Source: Pseudomonas azerbaijanoccidentalis (GTDB lineage Bacteria; Pseudomonadota; Gammaproteobacteria; Pseudomonadales; Pseudomonadaceae). From it: a DNA stretch of 64,000 nt. Of the stretch, positions 16,559 to 24,675 are shown piece by piece. How positions within the stretch are numbered: the first letter of the stretch is position 1; every line of letters starts with the position of its first letter. Both the position numbers and the translations under genes were made by a program. The DNA lies in the NCBI RefSeq assembly GCF_019145495.1, contig NZ_JAHSTU010000001.1:992001-1056000 (forward strand). The letters are read 5' to 3'. The notes beneath the pieces were generated by a model. That model had not been told where the DNA came from. It did no database searches and worked only from the letters and a program-made list of their open reading frames with translations.

Positions 16559-18742
16559 ATGAAAGCACTGAAGATAGCCGCCAGCGAAGGCGTACTGGAG
16601 TGTTTCCAGACGTCCCGTGAAGTGATCCCGTTCAAACTGACCGACTATACCGACGTCGCCGTTGCGGTGTTCTCGGTCGAGGATGTGATGGCCGGCGCCC
16701 TGGCAGCCCTGCAACGCACCGGTTTCGATATCCCGATTTTCCTGGTGACCGCCCCCGGCACCGGCACCCGCGCCCGTGATGTCTACAAGCATCTGGAAGA
16801 TGTGCTGCTGCAGGTCAACGGCATTTTTGACCCTTCCAGTAATAACGCCCAATACCATGGTCATCAATTGGAAACAGCGGCCAAGGCCTATGAAGAAACC
16901 CTGCTGCCGCCGTTCTTCGACTCACTCAAGCACTACACCGAATCAGCCAACGCCACTTTCGCCTGCCCCGGTCACCAGGGCGGTCAGTTTTTCCGCAAGC
17001 ATCCGGCGGGCCGACAGTTTTTCGACTTCTTCGGCGAGACCCTGTTTCGCGCCGACATGTGCAACGCCGACGTCAAACTCGGCGACCTGCTGATCCACGA
17101 AGGCCCGGCCCTACTGGCGCAAAAACACGCGGCCAAGGTGTTCAACGCCGACAAGACTTACTTCGTGCTCAACGGCACCTCGGCCTCGAACAAAGTCGTG
17201 ACCAACGCCCTGCTCACCCCCGGCGACCTGGTGTTGTTCGACCGCAACAACCATAAATCCAACCACCAGGGCGCGTTGATCCAGGCCGGTGCCACGCCGG
17301 TTTACCTGGAAACCGCGCGTAACCCTTACGGGTTCATCGGCGGCATCGACGCCCATTGCTTCGAAGAAGACTACCTGCGTGAGTTAATCAGCGAAGTCGC
17401 GCCCGACAAGGCGCAACTGCCACGGCCATTCCGACTGGCGATCATTCAACTGGGTACCTATGACGGCACCGTCTACAACGCCCGGCAAGTGGTCGATCGC
17501 ATCGGCAAACTGTGCGACTACATCCTGTTCGACTCGGCTTGGGTGGGTTACGAGCAGTTCATCCCGATGATGAAAGACTGCTCGCCGCTGCTGCTGGACC
17601 TCAACGAAAACGACCCGGGCATCTTCGTCACCCAATCGGTGCACAAGCAGCAGGCCGGTTTTTCCCAAGCCTCGCAGGTCCACAAGAAAGATCGCCACAT
17701 CAAGGGCCAGGCCCGTTACTGCAACCATCACCGACTGAACAACGCGTTCATGGCCCAGGCCTCGACCAGCCCGTTTTACCCGCTGTTCGCTTCGCTGGAC
17801 GTGAACGCGCGCATCCACTCCGGGCGCAGCGGCCTGCGCCTGTGGGAAGACTGCGTGAAGTTCGGCATCGATGCGCGCAAGTTGATCCTGGAAGCCTGCA
17901 CCATGGTCCGCCCCTTCGTGCCGGATACCGTCGACGGGCGCCAGTGGGAGGATTACCCCACCGAAGACATTGCCGCCGACGTGCGCTTCTTCGAATTCCA
18001 CCCCAAGGACCGCTGGCACGCCTTCAGCGGCTACGCCGACAAGCAATACTTCATCGACCCGTGCAAGTTGCTGTTCACCACGCCGGGCATTGATCCGGTG
18101 GATGGCAGCTACACCGACTTTGGCATTCACGCCGGCATCCTCGCGAACTTCCTGCGCGAGAACGGCATCGTGCCGGAGAAGTGCGACCTCAACTCGATCC
18201 TGTTCCTGCTCACCCCCGCCGAAGACTGGGCGAAAATGACCCACCTCGCCTCGCAGATCGCCCGCTTCGAACGCTTCATCAGCGATGACGCGCCGATGAG
18301 CCGGGTGTTGCCGGCCATCTATGCGCAGCATCAGGAACGGTATCGCAACTACACCATTCGCCAGCTCTGCCAGGAAATGCACGACCTCTACCGCAGCCAC
18401 AACGTCCAGCAATTGCAGAAGGCGATGTTCCGCAAAGAGCACTTCCCGAAAAAAGCCATGAACCCGCAGCAGGCGCAGTTCGAATACATCCGCGGCAACG
18501 TCGAACTGGTGGCCCTGGCCGACGCCGATGGTCGCATCGCCGCCGAAGGTGCGCTGCCCTATCCTCCGGGAGTGCTTTGCGTGGTGCCTGGCGAAATCTG
18601 GGGTGGCGCGGTGTTGAAGTACTTCCTCGCGCTGGAAGAAGGCATTAACGCCCTGCCCGGATTCACTCCGGAGCTGCAAGGCGTGTACCTGAAGGAAGAC
18701 GCCGGGCGCATTCGCGCTTACGGCTATGTGATCAAGGCCTGA
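16559..18742 (+). CDS. Ornithine decarboxylase, PLP fold type I (large form)
   Basis: A 727-residue Orn/Lys/Arg decarboxylase of the size of E. coli SpeC/SpeF. An N-terminal response-regulator-like wing domain is followed by the PLP domain, with the Schiff-base lysine in 'TQSVHKQQAGFSQ' (about residue 363), and by a C-terminal specificity domain. 'FACPGHQGGQFFRKHPAG' and 'QASTSPFYPLFASLDVNA' match SpeC-type ornithine decarboxylases closely. It would make putrescine from ornithine. The ATG at 16559 is used because GGAG lies 9 bases before it. Its place among polyamine genes suggests inducible control. Confidence 0.93.
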   Translation: MKALKIAASEGVLECFQTSREVIPFKLTDYTDVAVAVFSVEDVMAGALAALQRTGFDIPIFLVTAPGTGTRARDVYKHLEDVLLQVNGIFDPSSNNAQYHGHQLETAAKAYEETLLPPFFDSLKHYTESANATFACPGHQGGQFFRKHPAGRQFFDFFGETLFRADMCNADVKLGDLLIHEGPALLAQKHAAKVFNADKTYFVLNGTSASNKVVTNALLTPGDLVLFDRNNHKSNHQGALIQAGATPVYLETARNPYGFIGGIDAHCFEEDYLRELISEVAPDKAQLPRPFRLAIIQLGTYDGTVYNARQVVDRIGKLCDYILFDSAWVGYEQFIPMMKDCSPLLLDLNENDPGIFVTQSVHKQQAGFSQASQVHKKDRHIKGQARYCNHHRLNNAFMAQASTSPFYPLFASLDVNARIHSGRSGLRLWEDCVKFGIDARKLILEACTMVRPFVPDTVDGRQWEDYPTEDIAADVRFFEFHPKDRWHAFSGYADKQYFIDPCKLLFTTPGIDPVDGSYTDFGIHAGILANFLRENGIVPEKCDLNSILFLLTPAEDWAKMTHLASQIARFERFISDDAPMSRVLPAIYAQHQERYRNYTIRQLCQEMHDLYRSHNVQQLQKAMFRKEHFPKKAMNPQQAQFEYIRGNVELVALADADGRIAAEGALPYPPGVLCVVPGEIWGGAVLKYFLALEEGINALPGFTPELQGVYLKEDAGRIRAYGYVIKA

Positions 18743-18793
18743 AACCGTTAGGCACCGTATGGGCGCTGCCGCAGGTTGCGCCCCATGCGTGCA

Positions 18794-19462
18794 TCAATTG
18801 CTGGCGACATGCCCCGCACTACCCGCCGTTACCAGCGCTTTCAAGGACGTATCGAACTGCTTCAGCGCATTTACCTGCAACTCGGTCTGCTTGTCGATCT
18901 GTGCTGCAATCTGCGGCGCGGCCTTGCCATGCACCCACACCGACGGCATCTGCTGGACCCGAGAGCCTTTAGCCTGGCCGATGTACTGCAGGTTCGCATC
19001 GTAGAATTTGGCCATGAACCGCGCTTCAACCTGGCTGTTGCGCTTGGAAACCAGACGGCTGTAAGTGTCGAGCATCACCACCACATCCGGATGCGCCTGC
19101 ACCGCTGCATCAAGGGTGTCGTAGACCGTCACCGACGCGAACTCTTTCTGCAACGACGCCATCAACCAGTTGATGGCCCGCTGCGGATCGGAGCTGTCGA
19201 CGAACGCCTGGCTGATTCGTGAATCCAGCTGGGGATTTTTCGCCCCGTTCACCGCCACGGCGTGGTAACGCTCAAGGTATTCCTGGGTATTGAGGGTGTT
19301 TTCGCTGTACAGCACCGCCACGGTTTTCGCCTGCTGCAAACTGGCAGCGCTGTCACCCATCGGCAGGAAGTGGCAGGAGGGATCAGCCGCAACGGCCGGA
19401 ACGGAAACAGCAACGCTGCCGCTGAACACGGCAACAAAAGCCAGCAAGGTCGAAATTCTCAT
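18794..19462 (-). CDS. Secreted protein of unknown function
   Basis: A 222-residue protein with a clear Sec signal peptide (residues 1-26, 'LLAFVAVFSGSV...VPAVAAD', cleavage after AVA). The mature part is a mixed alpha/beta domain with regular hydrophobic strands such as 'TVAVLYSENT', 'SVTVYDTLD' and 'DVVVMLDTYSRL', and a C-terminal amphipathic helix. No catalytic motif or known family is recognised. It is a single-gene unit on the opposite strand to the decarboxylase. The order is compatible with a periplasmic binding-like fold, but this is a guess. Confidence 0.75.
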   Translation of the reverse strand: MRISTLLAFVAVFSGSVAVSVPAVAADPSCHFLPMGDSAASLQQAKTVAVLYSENTLNTQEYLERYHAVAVNGAKNPQLDSRISQAFVDSSDPQRAINWLMASLQKEFASVTVYDTLDAAVQAHPDVVVMLDTYSRLVSKRNSQVEARFMAKFYDANLQYIGQAKGSRVQQMPSVWVHGKAAPQIAAQIDKQTELQVNALKQFDTSLKALVTAGSAGHVASN

Positions 19463-19656
19463 CGCACTGATTCCTTCAAAGGCGAGATCGGTATAACGCT
19501 ATCCTCCTCTGATGACAGAAAAACAGAACTTGCATTCTTTAATGATGATTATCGACCAAATGAATGGTAGCTATGAGCGCGCACTCAAGCATCGCGTCAG
19601 GATAAATCCGCTAACGTTAACGCGAGCAACGCAACCCCCTTCAAGGAGAGTGCAAT

Positions 19657-20436
19657 TTGAGTCTGTTCGAGAATTATCGGCACCTGATGGCCGACGCGAC
19701 GTTTAACCTGGCGGGCGCGCCGCTGCATGAAGACCTGCTTTTATCCCGTGAAGGCAACCTGCAGACTTTTTACGCCCCTTTCGACCACATCAATGAGCAG
19801 GCGCGCATTGTCATCTGCGGCATCACCCCCGGCTTGCAGCAGGCCATGAATGCACTCAAGGAAGCCCGCCGACAGTTGCTGAACGGCGCGTCGGTGGCAA
19901 CCGCCAAACAGGCCGCCAAGGAAACCGCGAGTTTCTCGGGGCCTATGCGGCCCAACCTGATCGCCATGCTCGATCATATTGGTGTGCAGACTTATCTGGG
20001 TATCGACAGCTGCGAGCAACTGTTCGATTCACATCGACACTGGGTGCATTACACCTCGGCGCTGCGCTATCCCGTGTTTCTCAACGGCGACAACTACAGC
20101 GGCAACCCTGGACTGTTGAGCCGGGACAGTCTGCGTCATCAGATCGAAAACCACCTGAGCGAAGAGATTCGCCTGCTGCCCTCGCTCTGCGTTTATGTAC
20201 CGCTTGGCCCTAAAGTCGGCGAGGTGTTCGAGTATCTGGTTGGGCGTGGTTTACTGCGTCCGGAACAGGTACTGAGCGGTTTACCGCACCCCTCCGGCGC
20301 CAATGCCGAGCGGATCAGTTACTTTCTCGGCCGCAAGGACAAGACGGCATTGTCCATCAAAACCAATGCCGAGACGCTGGATGCGGCCCGCACTCAGCTG
20401 GCGCAGAAAGTTCGACAATTGCGAGCCGCCGATTGA
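19657..20436 (+). CDS. Uracil-DNA-glycosylase-superfamily-like protein
   Basis: A 259-residue protein, not recognised as a named gene. 'RIVICGITPGLQQ' (about residues 48-60) resembles the glycine-rich water-activating motif of the UDG fold, and 'GLPHPSGANAERISYFLG' (about 208-225) resembles the HPSxxxN DNA-binding motif. The start is a TTG with a strong AAGGAGAG site. The spacing of the two motifs (about 155 residues) fits the superfamily. Activity as a uracil or mispair glycosylase is inference; a mimic or inactive relative is possible. It ends before a bidirectional terminator. Confidence 0.6.
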   Translation: MSLFENYRHLMADATFNLAGAPLHEDLLLSREGNLQTFYAPFDHINEQARIVICGITPGLQQAMNALKEARRQLLNGASVATAKQAAKETASFSGPMRPNLIAMLDHIGVQTYLGIDSCEQLFDSHRHWVHYTSALRYPVFLNGDNYSGNPGLLSRDSLRHQIENHLSEEIRLLPSLCVYVPLGPKVGEVFEYLVGRGLLRPEQVLSGLPHPSGANAERISYFLGRKDKTALSIKTNAETLDAARTQLAQKVRQLRAAD

Positions 20437-20525
20437 TTTTTGATCTGTAAAGAGTGAAGGAAATTTCCCTTTGTTGCGAGGGAGCTTGGGTTGCCCAAAG
20501 CCCATTAACCAAACACCAGACGAAA

Positions 20526-20549
20526 AAAACCCGCATTTCTGCGGGTTTT
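20526..20549. terminator. Bidirectional rho-independent terminator
   Basis: A 10-base stem, AAAACCCGCA/TGCGGGTTTT, with loop TTTC. The A/T ends give a U-tract on either strand. It serves the convergent genes ending at 20436 and 20585. Confidence 0.85.
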
Positions 20550-20584
20550 CGCTGCGGTTGAAACGGCTCGCTTCAACAGCTTGC

Positions 20585-21088
20585 TTAATGCGCTTTTTTC
20601 ACGCCCGAAGGCCCGGCGTTGCTCAGCCCTTTGGTGTTGTGGTCGCCCGGCGTCGAAGCCGAAATCGCTCGTGCCTTGCTGATGCCGCGAGTGTCTTTGG
20701 AATGGGCAATGCCGGAGGTCGTGGTGCCATGACCATTGTCGTCATTGCGCTCACTGCCGTAGCGGTTGCCGCTGATCCCGTGATTGCGAGTCGCTTTGCC
20801 GGCGTGATCGCTGGCCAAGCCCTTGCCGTGGCCGCTGCTGCTGGCGTTGCCGGCGTGATCAGACCCGCTGCGACCGCCGCCATTACCACCAGCGTGGCCG
20901 CCACCATTGCCACCGCCATTGCCACCGCCGTGACCACCACCACCACCACCACCACCACCACCACCACCACCACCTTCTTTCGCGGCAGCTGAGTTGATGA
21001 GGGACAGGTCAGCAGGAAGTAAAGGGGCCGCTGCCAACATCAAGGCGCAGGACATGACAGCTACGAGACTCTTGTTTTTTAAAAGCAT
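20585..21088 (-). CDS. Secreted glycine/histidine-rich low-complexity protein
   Basis: A 167-residue protein with a signal peptide (about residues 1-35, cleavage near 'NSAAA-K'). It is followed by an uninterrupted run of 14 glycines (about residues 39-52), then Gly/Asn/His-rich repeats and a hydrophilic tail rich in Ser, His, Gly and Lys. The glycine run is coded by 14 identical GGT codons. No enzyme motif is visible. A disordered periplasmic or surface protein, perhaps metal-binding through its histidines, is plausible. It is next to, and on the same strand as, another small secreted protein of similar composition. Confidence 0.65.
   Translation of the reverse strand: MLLKNKSLVAVMSCALMLAAAPLLPADLSLINSAAAKEGGGGGGGGGGGGGGHGGGNGGGNGGGHAGGNGGGRSGSDHAGNASSSGHGKGLASDHAGKATRNHGISGNRYGSERNDDNGHGTTTSGIAHSKDTRGISKARAISASTPGDHNTKGLSNAGPSGVKKAH
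20933..20974. repeat. Perfect (ACC)14 trinucleotide microsatellite
   Basis: Fourteen uninterrupted ACC units on the plus strand, read as GGT (Gly) codons on the minus strand. Such a run can change length by slippage in steps that keep the frame. Nearby imperfect copies (20885-20932) extend the bias. Confidence 0.95.
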
Positions 21089-21207
21089 GATTGCTTCCGT
21101 GGGGGGTTGATATCGCTTGCTGTATGACGCGATTACCCCCTTTCAGTTCAACGTGGCTCGACGGACGGATTGACTATCACCCATACCGTCGAGCCCACAT
21201 GCGAACG

Positions 21208-21678
21208 TCAATCAAATGCACCATCAAGAATCTCGTAAATGAGCCCGGTGGCCAGTGCAACGAGGATCAAATCGGTGCCGACTTGCTGCCACTCGTATCC
21301 ATCGTAATGGGGCAATCGGCCAGCCAGTCGACCATCAAGTTTCTTGGCGATGCCTGGCGGCAGCGGCTTGCCGCGGGCAAGGTTTTTTTGGATGCCCGGT
21401 GGCAATGCGGGGCCGGGGCTCCAGTAATCGCGATAGCCATCAACAATGCCAATGACGCTTGAGCGATTGATGCTCGGGCCATTGTCCCAATCGCTGCCGC
21501 CAGACTTTTTACCTTTGTTGCCTTGTCCACCTTGGTTGCCATGGTCCTGGACGTTTTGCGAGTTGCCCTTGCCGTTGCCCTGCCCTTTGCCGTTACCAGG
21601 GTCGGCCAGCGCCGTCATCGAACCGCAAACCATCGCCACGCTTGTCACTGCTGCAATCAACGATCGAGACCTGATCAT
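21208..21678 (-). CDS. CigR-like/RcnB-type periplasmic protein
   Basis: A 156-residue protein with a signal peptide (residues 1-25, cleavage after 'TALA') and a Gly/Asn/Lys-rich disordered stretch to about residue 65. The conserved C-terminal domain contains the repeated 'LPPGIQKNL...LPPGIAKKL' motif, 'GRLPHYDGYEWQQVGTDLILVALATGLIYEIL' and a terminal hydrophobic helix. This pattern is typical of the anti-virulence regulator CigR/RcnB-like family. Molecular role is unknown. The clear signal sequence places it in the envelope. Confidence 0.75.
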   Translation of the reverse strand: MIRSRSLIAAVTSVAMVCGSMTALADPGNGKGQGNGKGNSQNVQDHGNQGGQGNKGKKSGGSDWDNGPSINRSSVIGIVDGYRDYWSPGPALPPGIQKNLARGKPLPPGIAKKLDGRLAGRLPHYDGYEWQQVGTDLILVALATGLIYEILDGAFD

Positions 21679-21807
21679 GTGTCGTTCCTTCGTGCTGGGA
21701 GTATTCCCTGAAATTTAGACGTTCTTGAGGAAGTTGGTTCCATTCCTTCAACCGCCGCAAAAACGGCTACGCTCAGCTCTTCCAAGACTCTGTCCGGAAA
21801 CAGCGCA

Positions 21808-22716
21808 ATGATCCGCACCCTGCTCACCACACTTACGCTGCTCGCTCTGAACCTGCCGGTAAATGCCGCCGTCATGCCATTCCCCGAAGCCTTCCGCCTT
21901 CAGGACATCCCCGTCGATGGCGTAACGATGCACGTGCGGGTCGGTGGCAAAGGCCCGGCGGTGGTGCTGTTGCATGGCTTCGGTGATACCGGCGATATGT
22001 GGGCGCCGCTGGCGGCGGACCTGGCGCGCGATCACACCGTAGTGGTGCCGGACTTGCGCGGCATGGGGTTGTCGTCGATTCCCGAGGGTGGCTACGACAA
22101 GAAAACCCAGGCTGGTGATATTCGTGGGGTTTTGGCTGCGTTGGGCATCGAACATTCGGTGGTGGTCGGTCACGACATCGGCACCATGGTCGCTTTCGCC
22201 TACGCCTCGCGTTATCCGCAATTGACCGATCGCCTGGTGGTGATGGACGCACCGGTGCCGGGCATCACGCCGTGGAATGACATCGTTCGCTCGCCCATGC
22301 TCTGGCACTTCGACTTCGGCGGGCCGGACATGGAACGGCTGGTGGCCGGACGCGAGCGCATCTACCTGGACCGCTTCTGGAACGAATTCGCCGGCAATCC
22401 CGCCAAGGTCGATGAAGAGACCCGCCAGCACTACGCCAAACTCTACGCTCGCCCCGGCAACATGCACGCCGCCTTCGCCCAGTTCCGCAGCATCCGTCAG
22501 GACGCCAAGGACAACGAGCCAACCATGAGCAAAAAACTGAGCATGCCGGTGCTGGCAATCGGCGGGGAAAAGTCCTTTGGTGCCAATGAAGCGATTGTGA
22601 TGCGCAATGCAGCGGACAACGTGAAGGAAGTTGTGATTCCGGGGGCTGGACACTGGTTGATGGAGGAGGCGCCAACACAGACGATTGAGGCGATTCGGGG
22701 TTTTCTTACGCAGTAA
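21808..22716 (+). CDS. Secreted alpha/beta hydrolase, Cif-like epoxide hydrolase
   Basis: A 302-residue alpha/beta hydrolase with a signal peptide (residues 1-20, 'LLTLTLLALNLPVNA'). The nucleophile elbow is GHDIG, so the nucleophile is Asp, which marks the epoxide hydrolase/haloacid dehalogenase branch rather than Ser esterases. The oxyanion motif is 'LLHGFGDTGDMW' and a catalytic His lies in 'PGAGHWLMEE'. 'VVMDAPVPGITPW' and 'LWHFDFGGPDMERLVAGRERIYLDRFWNEF' resemble Cif, the secreted epoxide hydrolase of P. aeruginosa. The substrate is not known. Confidence 0.85.
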   Translation: MIRTLLTTLTLLALNLPVNAAVMPFPEAFRLQDIPVDGVTMHVRVGGKGPAVVLLHGFGDTGDMWAPLAADLARDHTVVVPDLRGMGLSSIPEGGYDKKTQAGDIRGVLAALGIEHSVVVGHDIGTMVAFAYASRYPQLTDRLVVMDAPVPGITPWNDIVRSPMLWHFDFGGPDMERLVAGRERIYLDRFWNEFAGNPAKVDEETRQHYAKLYARPGNMHAAFAQFRSIRQDAKDNEPTMSKKLSMPVLAIGGEKSFGANEAIVMRNAADNVKEVVIPGAGHWLMEEAPTQTIEAIRGFLTQ

Positions 22717-22720
22717 TGAA

Positions 22721-23461
22721 TCAGGTGAGCTTTTCGAGTACGTAATGCATGAACCATGCAGGCTGGGTATCAGACACGATAGCAATGTCTTCTCCCTCGG
22801 TTATCTCGGCAATTTGAGCGAAGCTGGAGTCGCCGTCTTGAGAGTTATCAAAGATATAAGCGCGGTTCGATACCAATATTGCATCTGACAAATTCTCCAA
22901 CGATCGCTTGTAGCGCGATCGAATTTTGTCTGAAGGCACATCGTGCCCACCTATCGAGGCTCGATAGGCAACCCGCGCTACATTGATTTCGGCATCGGCA
23001 GTAGCCACGTAATACACATACACCCGATATCCTGCCATCCGTGCTTGCCGTAGTAAGTCGACTTTGCTGACATCTGACATAACGGTTTCGAACGTAAAAC
23101 TGGCAAGTTCTTTGATAAGTGAGACGCGGATGAAATCTGATAGTACCGATGCTATGTACGAATCAATCTGCCGTGATGGGAATAACAGGAAGTCGCCTTC
23201 GATGCTCAGATCATCGATTTTGGCCAAGGACTCAGGGAATTTGGAAAGGAACGCACTGGCACGCAAAAATGTTATTACAAGCCCCACATGCGCCTGAAGC
23301 TTGAATAGTGAAAAATCGAAGCTCCCTGTTTCGCGAATACCTGACTCGATCAAATCAGGATTGATGTAATTGACGAGTAAATGAGCGGGAACTTTAGAGT
23401 TAAATGTGCTCTTTCCACTGCCATTTGGCCCGGCGAAAATCCTGACCCTTGGTGTACTCAA
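22721..23461 (-). CDS. Zeta toxin family kinase
   Basis: A 246-residue P-loop kinase of the zeta toxin family. The Walker A motif 'AGPNGSGKST' is at residues 10-19, and 'NYINPDLIESG' carries the usual Asp after the loop. Zeta toxins phosphorylate UDP-N-acetylglucosamine and block cell-wall synthesis. The start is TTG, overlapping the stop of the upstream gene by four bases, so the two are translationally coupled as antitoxin-toxin. The base composition is visibly more AT-rich than its neighbours, suggesting recent acquisition. A stand-alone metabolic kinase is the alternative. Confidence 0.8.
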   Translation of the reverse strand: MSTPRVRIFAGPNGSGKSTFNSKVPAHLLVNYINPDLIESGIRETGSFDFSLFKLQAHVGLVITFLRASAFLSKFPESLAKIDDLSIEGDFLLFPSRQIDSYIASVLSDFIRVSLIKELASFTFETVMSDVSKVDLLRQARMAGYRVYVYYVATADAEINVARVAYRASIGGHDVPSDKIRSRYKRSLENLSDAILVSNRAYIFDNSQDGDSSFAQIAEITEGEDIAIVSDTQPAWFMHYVLEKLT

Positions 23462-23742
23462 GCTTGTACCTGAGGAATGAGTTCGGCTTTCAGCGTTTTC
23501 TTGACCTTTATTCGAGTACCGGACTTGATGCTCCCGTACTCTTCTACTGAGCGCAGAACGACAGACTCGGTATTTGAGACTTTCACCAACTGGCCAGCGC
23601 GAACCACAAGCACGGACTCGCCCTTCGAAAGCGCAACGTTGTAGGCATCGCGAAAAGCCTTCGCTGCAATCGAAGGAATCATCGATTCCTGAGCGACTAT
23701 TTGCGCCTCAGTCTTTGGCTGCTTCTCTCTTCTACGAGACAT
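23458..23742 (-). CDS. Putative antitoxin partner of zeta toxin
   Basis: A 94-residue basic/hydrophilic protein immediately upstream of the toxin. It starts 'MSRRREKQPK' and has a central helical segment ('MIPSIAAKAFRDAYNVALSKG') followed by a beta-rich half ('ESVLVVRAGQLVKVSNTESVVLRSVEEYG'). I do not recognise a named antitoxin family. The 4-base overlap with the toxin and the order antitoxin-toxin are the main evidence. GGAG lies 7 bases before the ATG at 23742; longer forms upstream lack a ribosome site. Confidence 0.65.
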   Translation of the reverse strand: MSRRREKQPKTEAQIVAQESMIPSIAAKAFRDAYNVALSKGESVLVVRAGQLVKVSNTESVVLRSVEEYGSIKSGTRIKVKKTLKAELIPQVQA

Positions 23743-23853
23743 GTCTGGCTCCGACCTGCTGCTGTTACGTACGACCAATAATTAACATACATCCCAAAGG
23801 GCGTCGAGCGATGCCCTTACCCGGATTGTTTCTAGATCAGTAGGATAATTTGA

Positions 23854-24402
23854 TCAGAAGTTCGCCGGCGTGTTGGCACTGATGATTTCCGCCTCATCCG
23901 CGCCGATATTGCGGAAGCGATGCGGCAGCGTCGTCGGGAAGTAGTAACCGTCCCCGGCATTCAACACGCTGATCTGCCCATCGACGGTCAATTCAACGGT
24001 GCCGCGCGTCACCAGCCCGCACTCCTCGCCTTCGGAATGCACGATCGGTTCTTCGCCGGAACTGGCGCCCGGCGCGTATTGCTCGCGCAGCAGGCGCATT
24101 TGCCGGCTTGGGACGGAAGCGCCGATCAGCAGCAAGCGCAGGCCGTGGCGGCCCAGGTCGGGTTGTTCGCTGGCGCGGAAGACGTATTGGTGTTCGCGGG
24201 GCGGCTGGTCGAAGGTGAAGAAGTCGGCCAGGGACATGGGGATGCCTTCGAGCAGCTTTTTCAGGGAGCTGACGGAAGGACTGACCCGATTCTGTTCGAT
24301 CAGGGAAATGGTGGCATTGGTGACGCCGCTACGCCGGGCCAGCTCGCGCTGGGACAGTTTGTAGCTTTCGCGTACTAATTTGAGTCGTGAGCCCGTGTCC
24401 AT
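23854..24402 (-). CDS. puuR: XRE-cupin regulator, PuuR-like
   Basis: A 182-residue regulator with an N-terminal HTH_3 domain (residues 5-60, 'LSQRELARRSGVTNATISLIEQNRVSPSVSSLKKLL') and a C-terminal cupin sensor domain (about 110-180, with 'HSEGEECGLVTRGTVELTVDGQ' and 'GDGYYFPTTLPHRFRN'). This is the PuuR layout, the repressor of putrescine catabolic genes. It reads in the same direction as the downstream-located puuB, puuC and puuA genes and lies at the 3' side of that group, separated by a REP element. Confidence 0.85.
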   Translation of the reverse strand: MDTGSRLKLVRESYKLSQRELARRSGVTNATISLIEQNRVSPSVSSLKKLLEGIPMSLADFFTFDQPPREHQYVFRASEQPDLGRHGLRLLLIGASVPSRQMRLLREQYAPGASSGEEPIVHSEGEECGLVTRGTVELTVDGQISVLNAGDGYYFPTTLPHRFRNIGADEAEIISANTPANF

Positions 24403-24521
24403 GACAGCCTTATGTGCTTGGTACTTAAGGGTAATGGGGGTGGAGAGCAGGCGCGGATCACGCCGTTTTCCGATCCCGGAAACGTGAAAGGCGGCTATTA
24501 AATCACGTTTGTGGGTGTTGC

Positions 24522-24606
24522 TGTAGGAGCTGCCGAAGGCTGCGATCTTTTGATCTTGATCTAAAAAAACAAGTTCAAAAGATCGCAGCCTTCGGCAGCT
24601 CCTACA
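24522..24606. repeat. Long REP palindrome (GTAGGAGCTGCCGAAGG family), copy a
   Basis: About 85 bases with arms CTGTAGGAGCTGCCGAAGGC and its reverse complement, and inner GATCTTTTGATC-type arms. It sits between puuR and puuB and could act as a message-stabilising or insulating hairpin. Confidence 0.9.
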
Positions 24607-24675
24607 AGCGGAACGTGGTGATTCAGGTAAAAAACCGGCGGCACCTGTTGGGGGTGGCCGCCGGAGAGGTAACGC

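Noticed and set aside
17384..18679. Long minus-strand frame opposite the decarboxylase
   Set aside because: Same reason: the conserved PLP enzyme is on the plus strand and the shadow has no motif.
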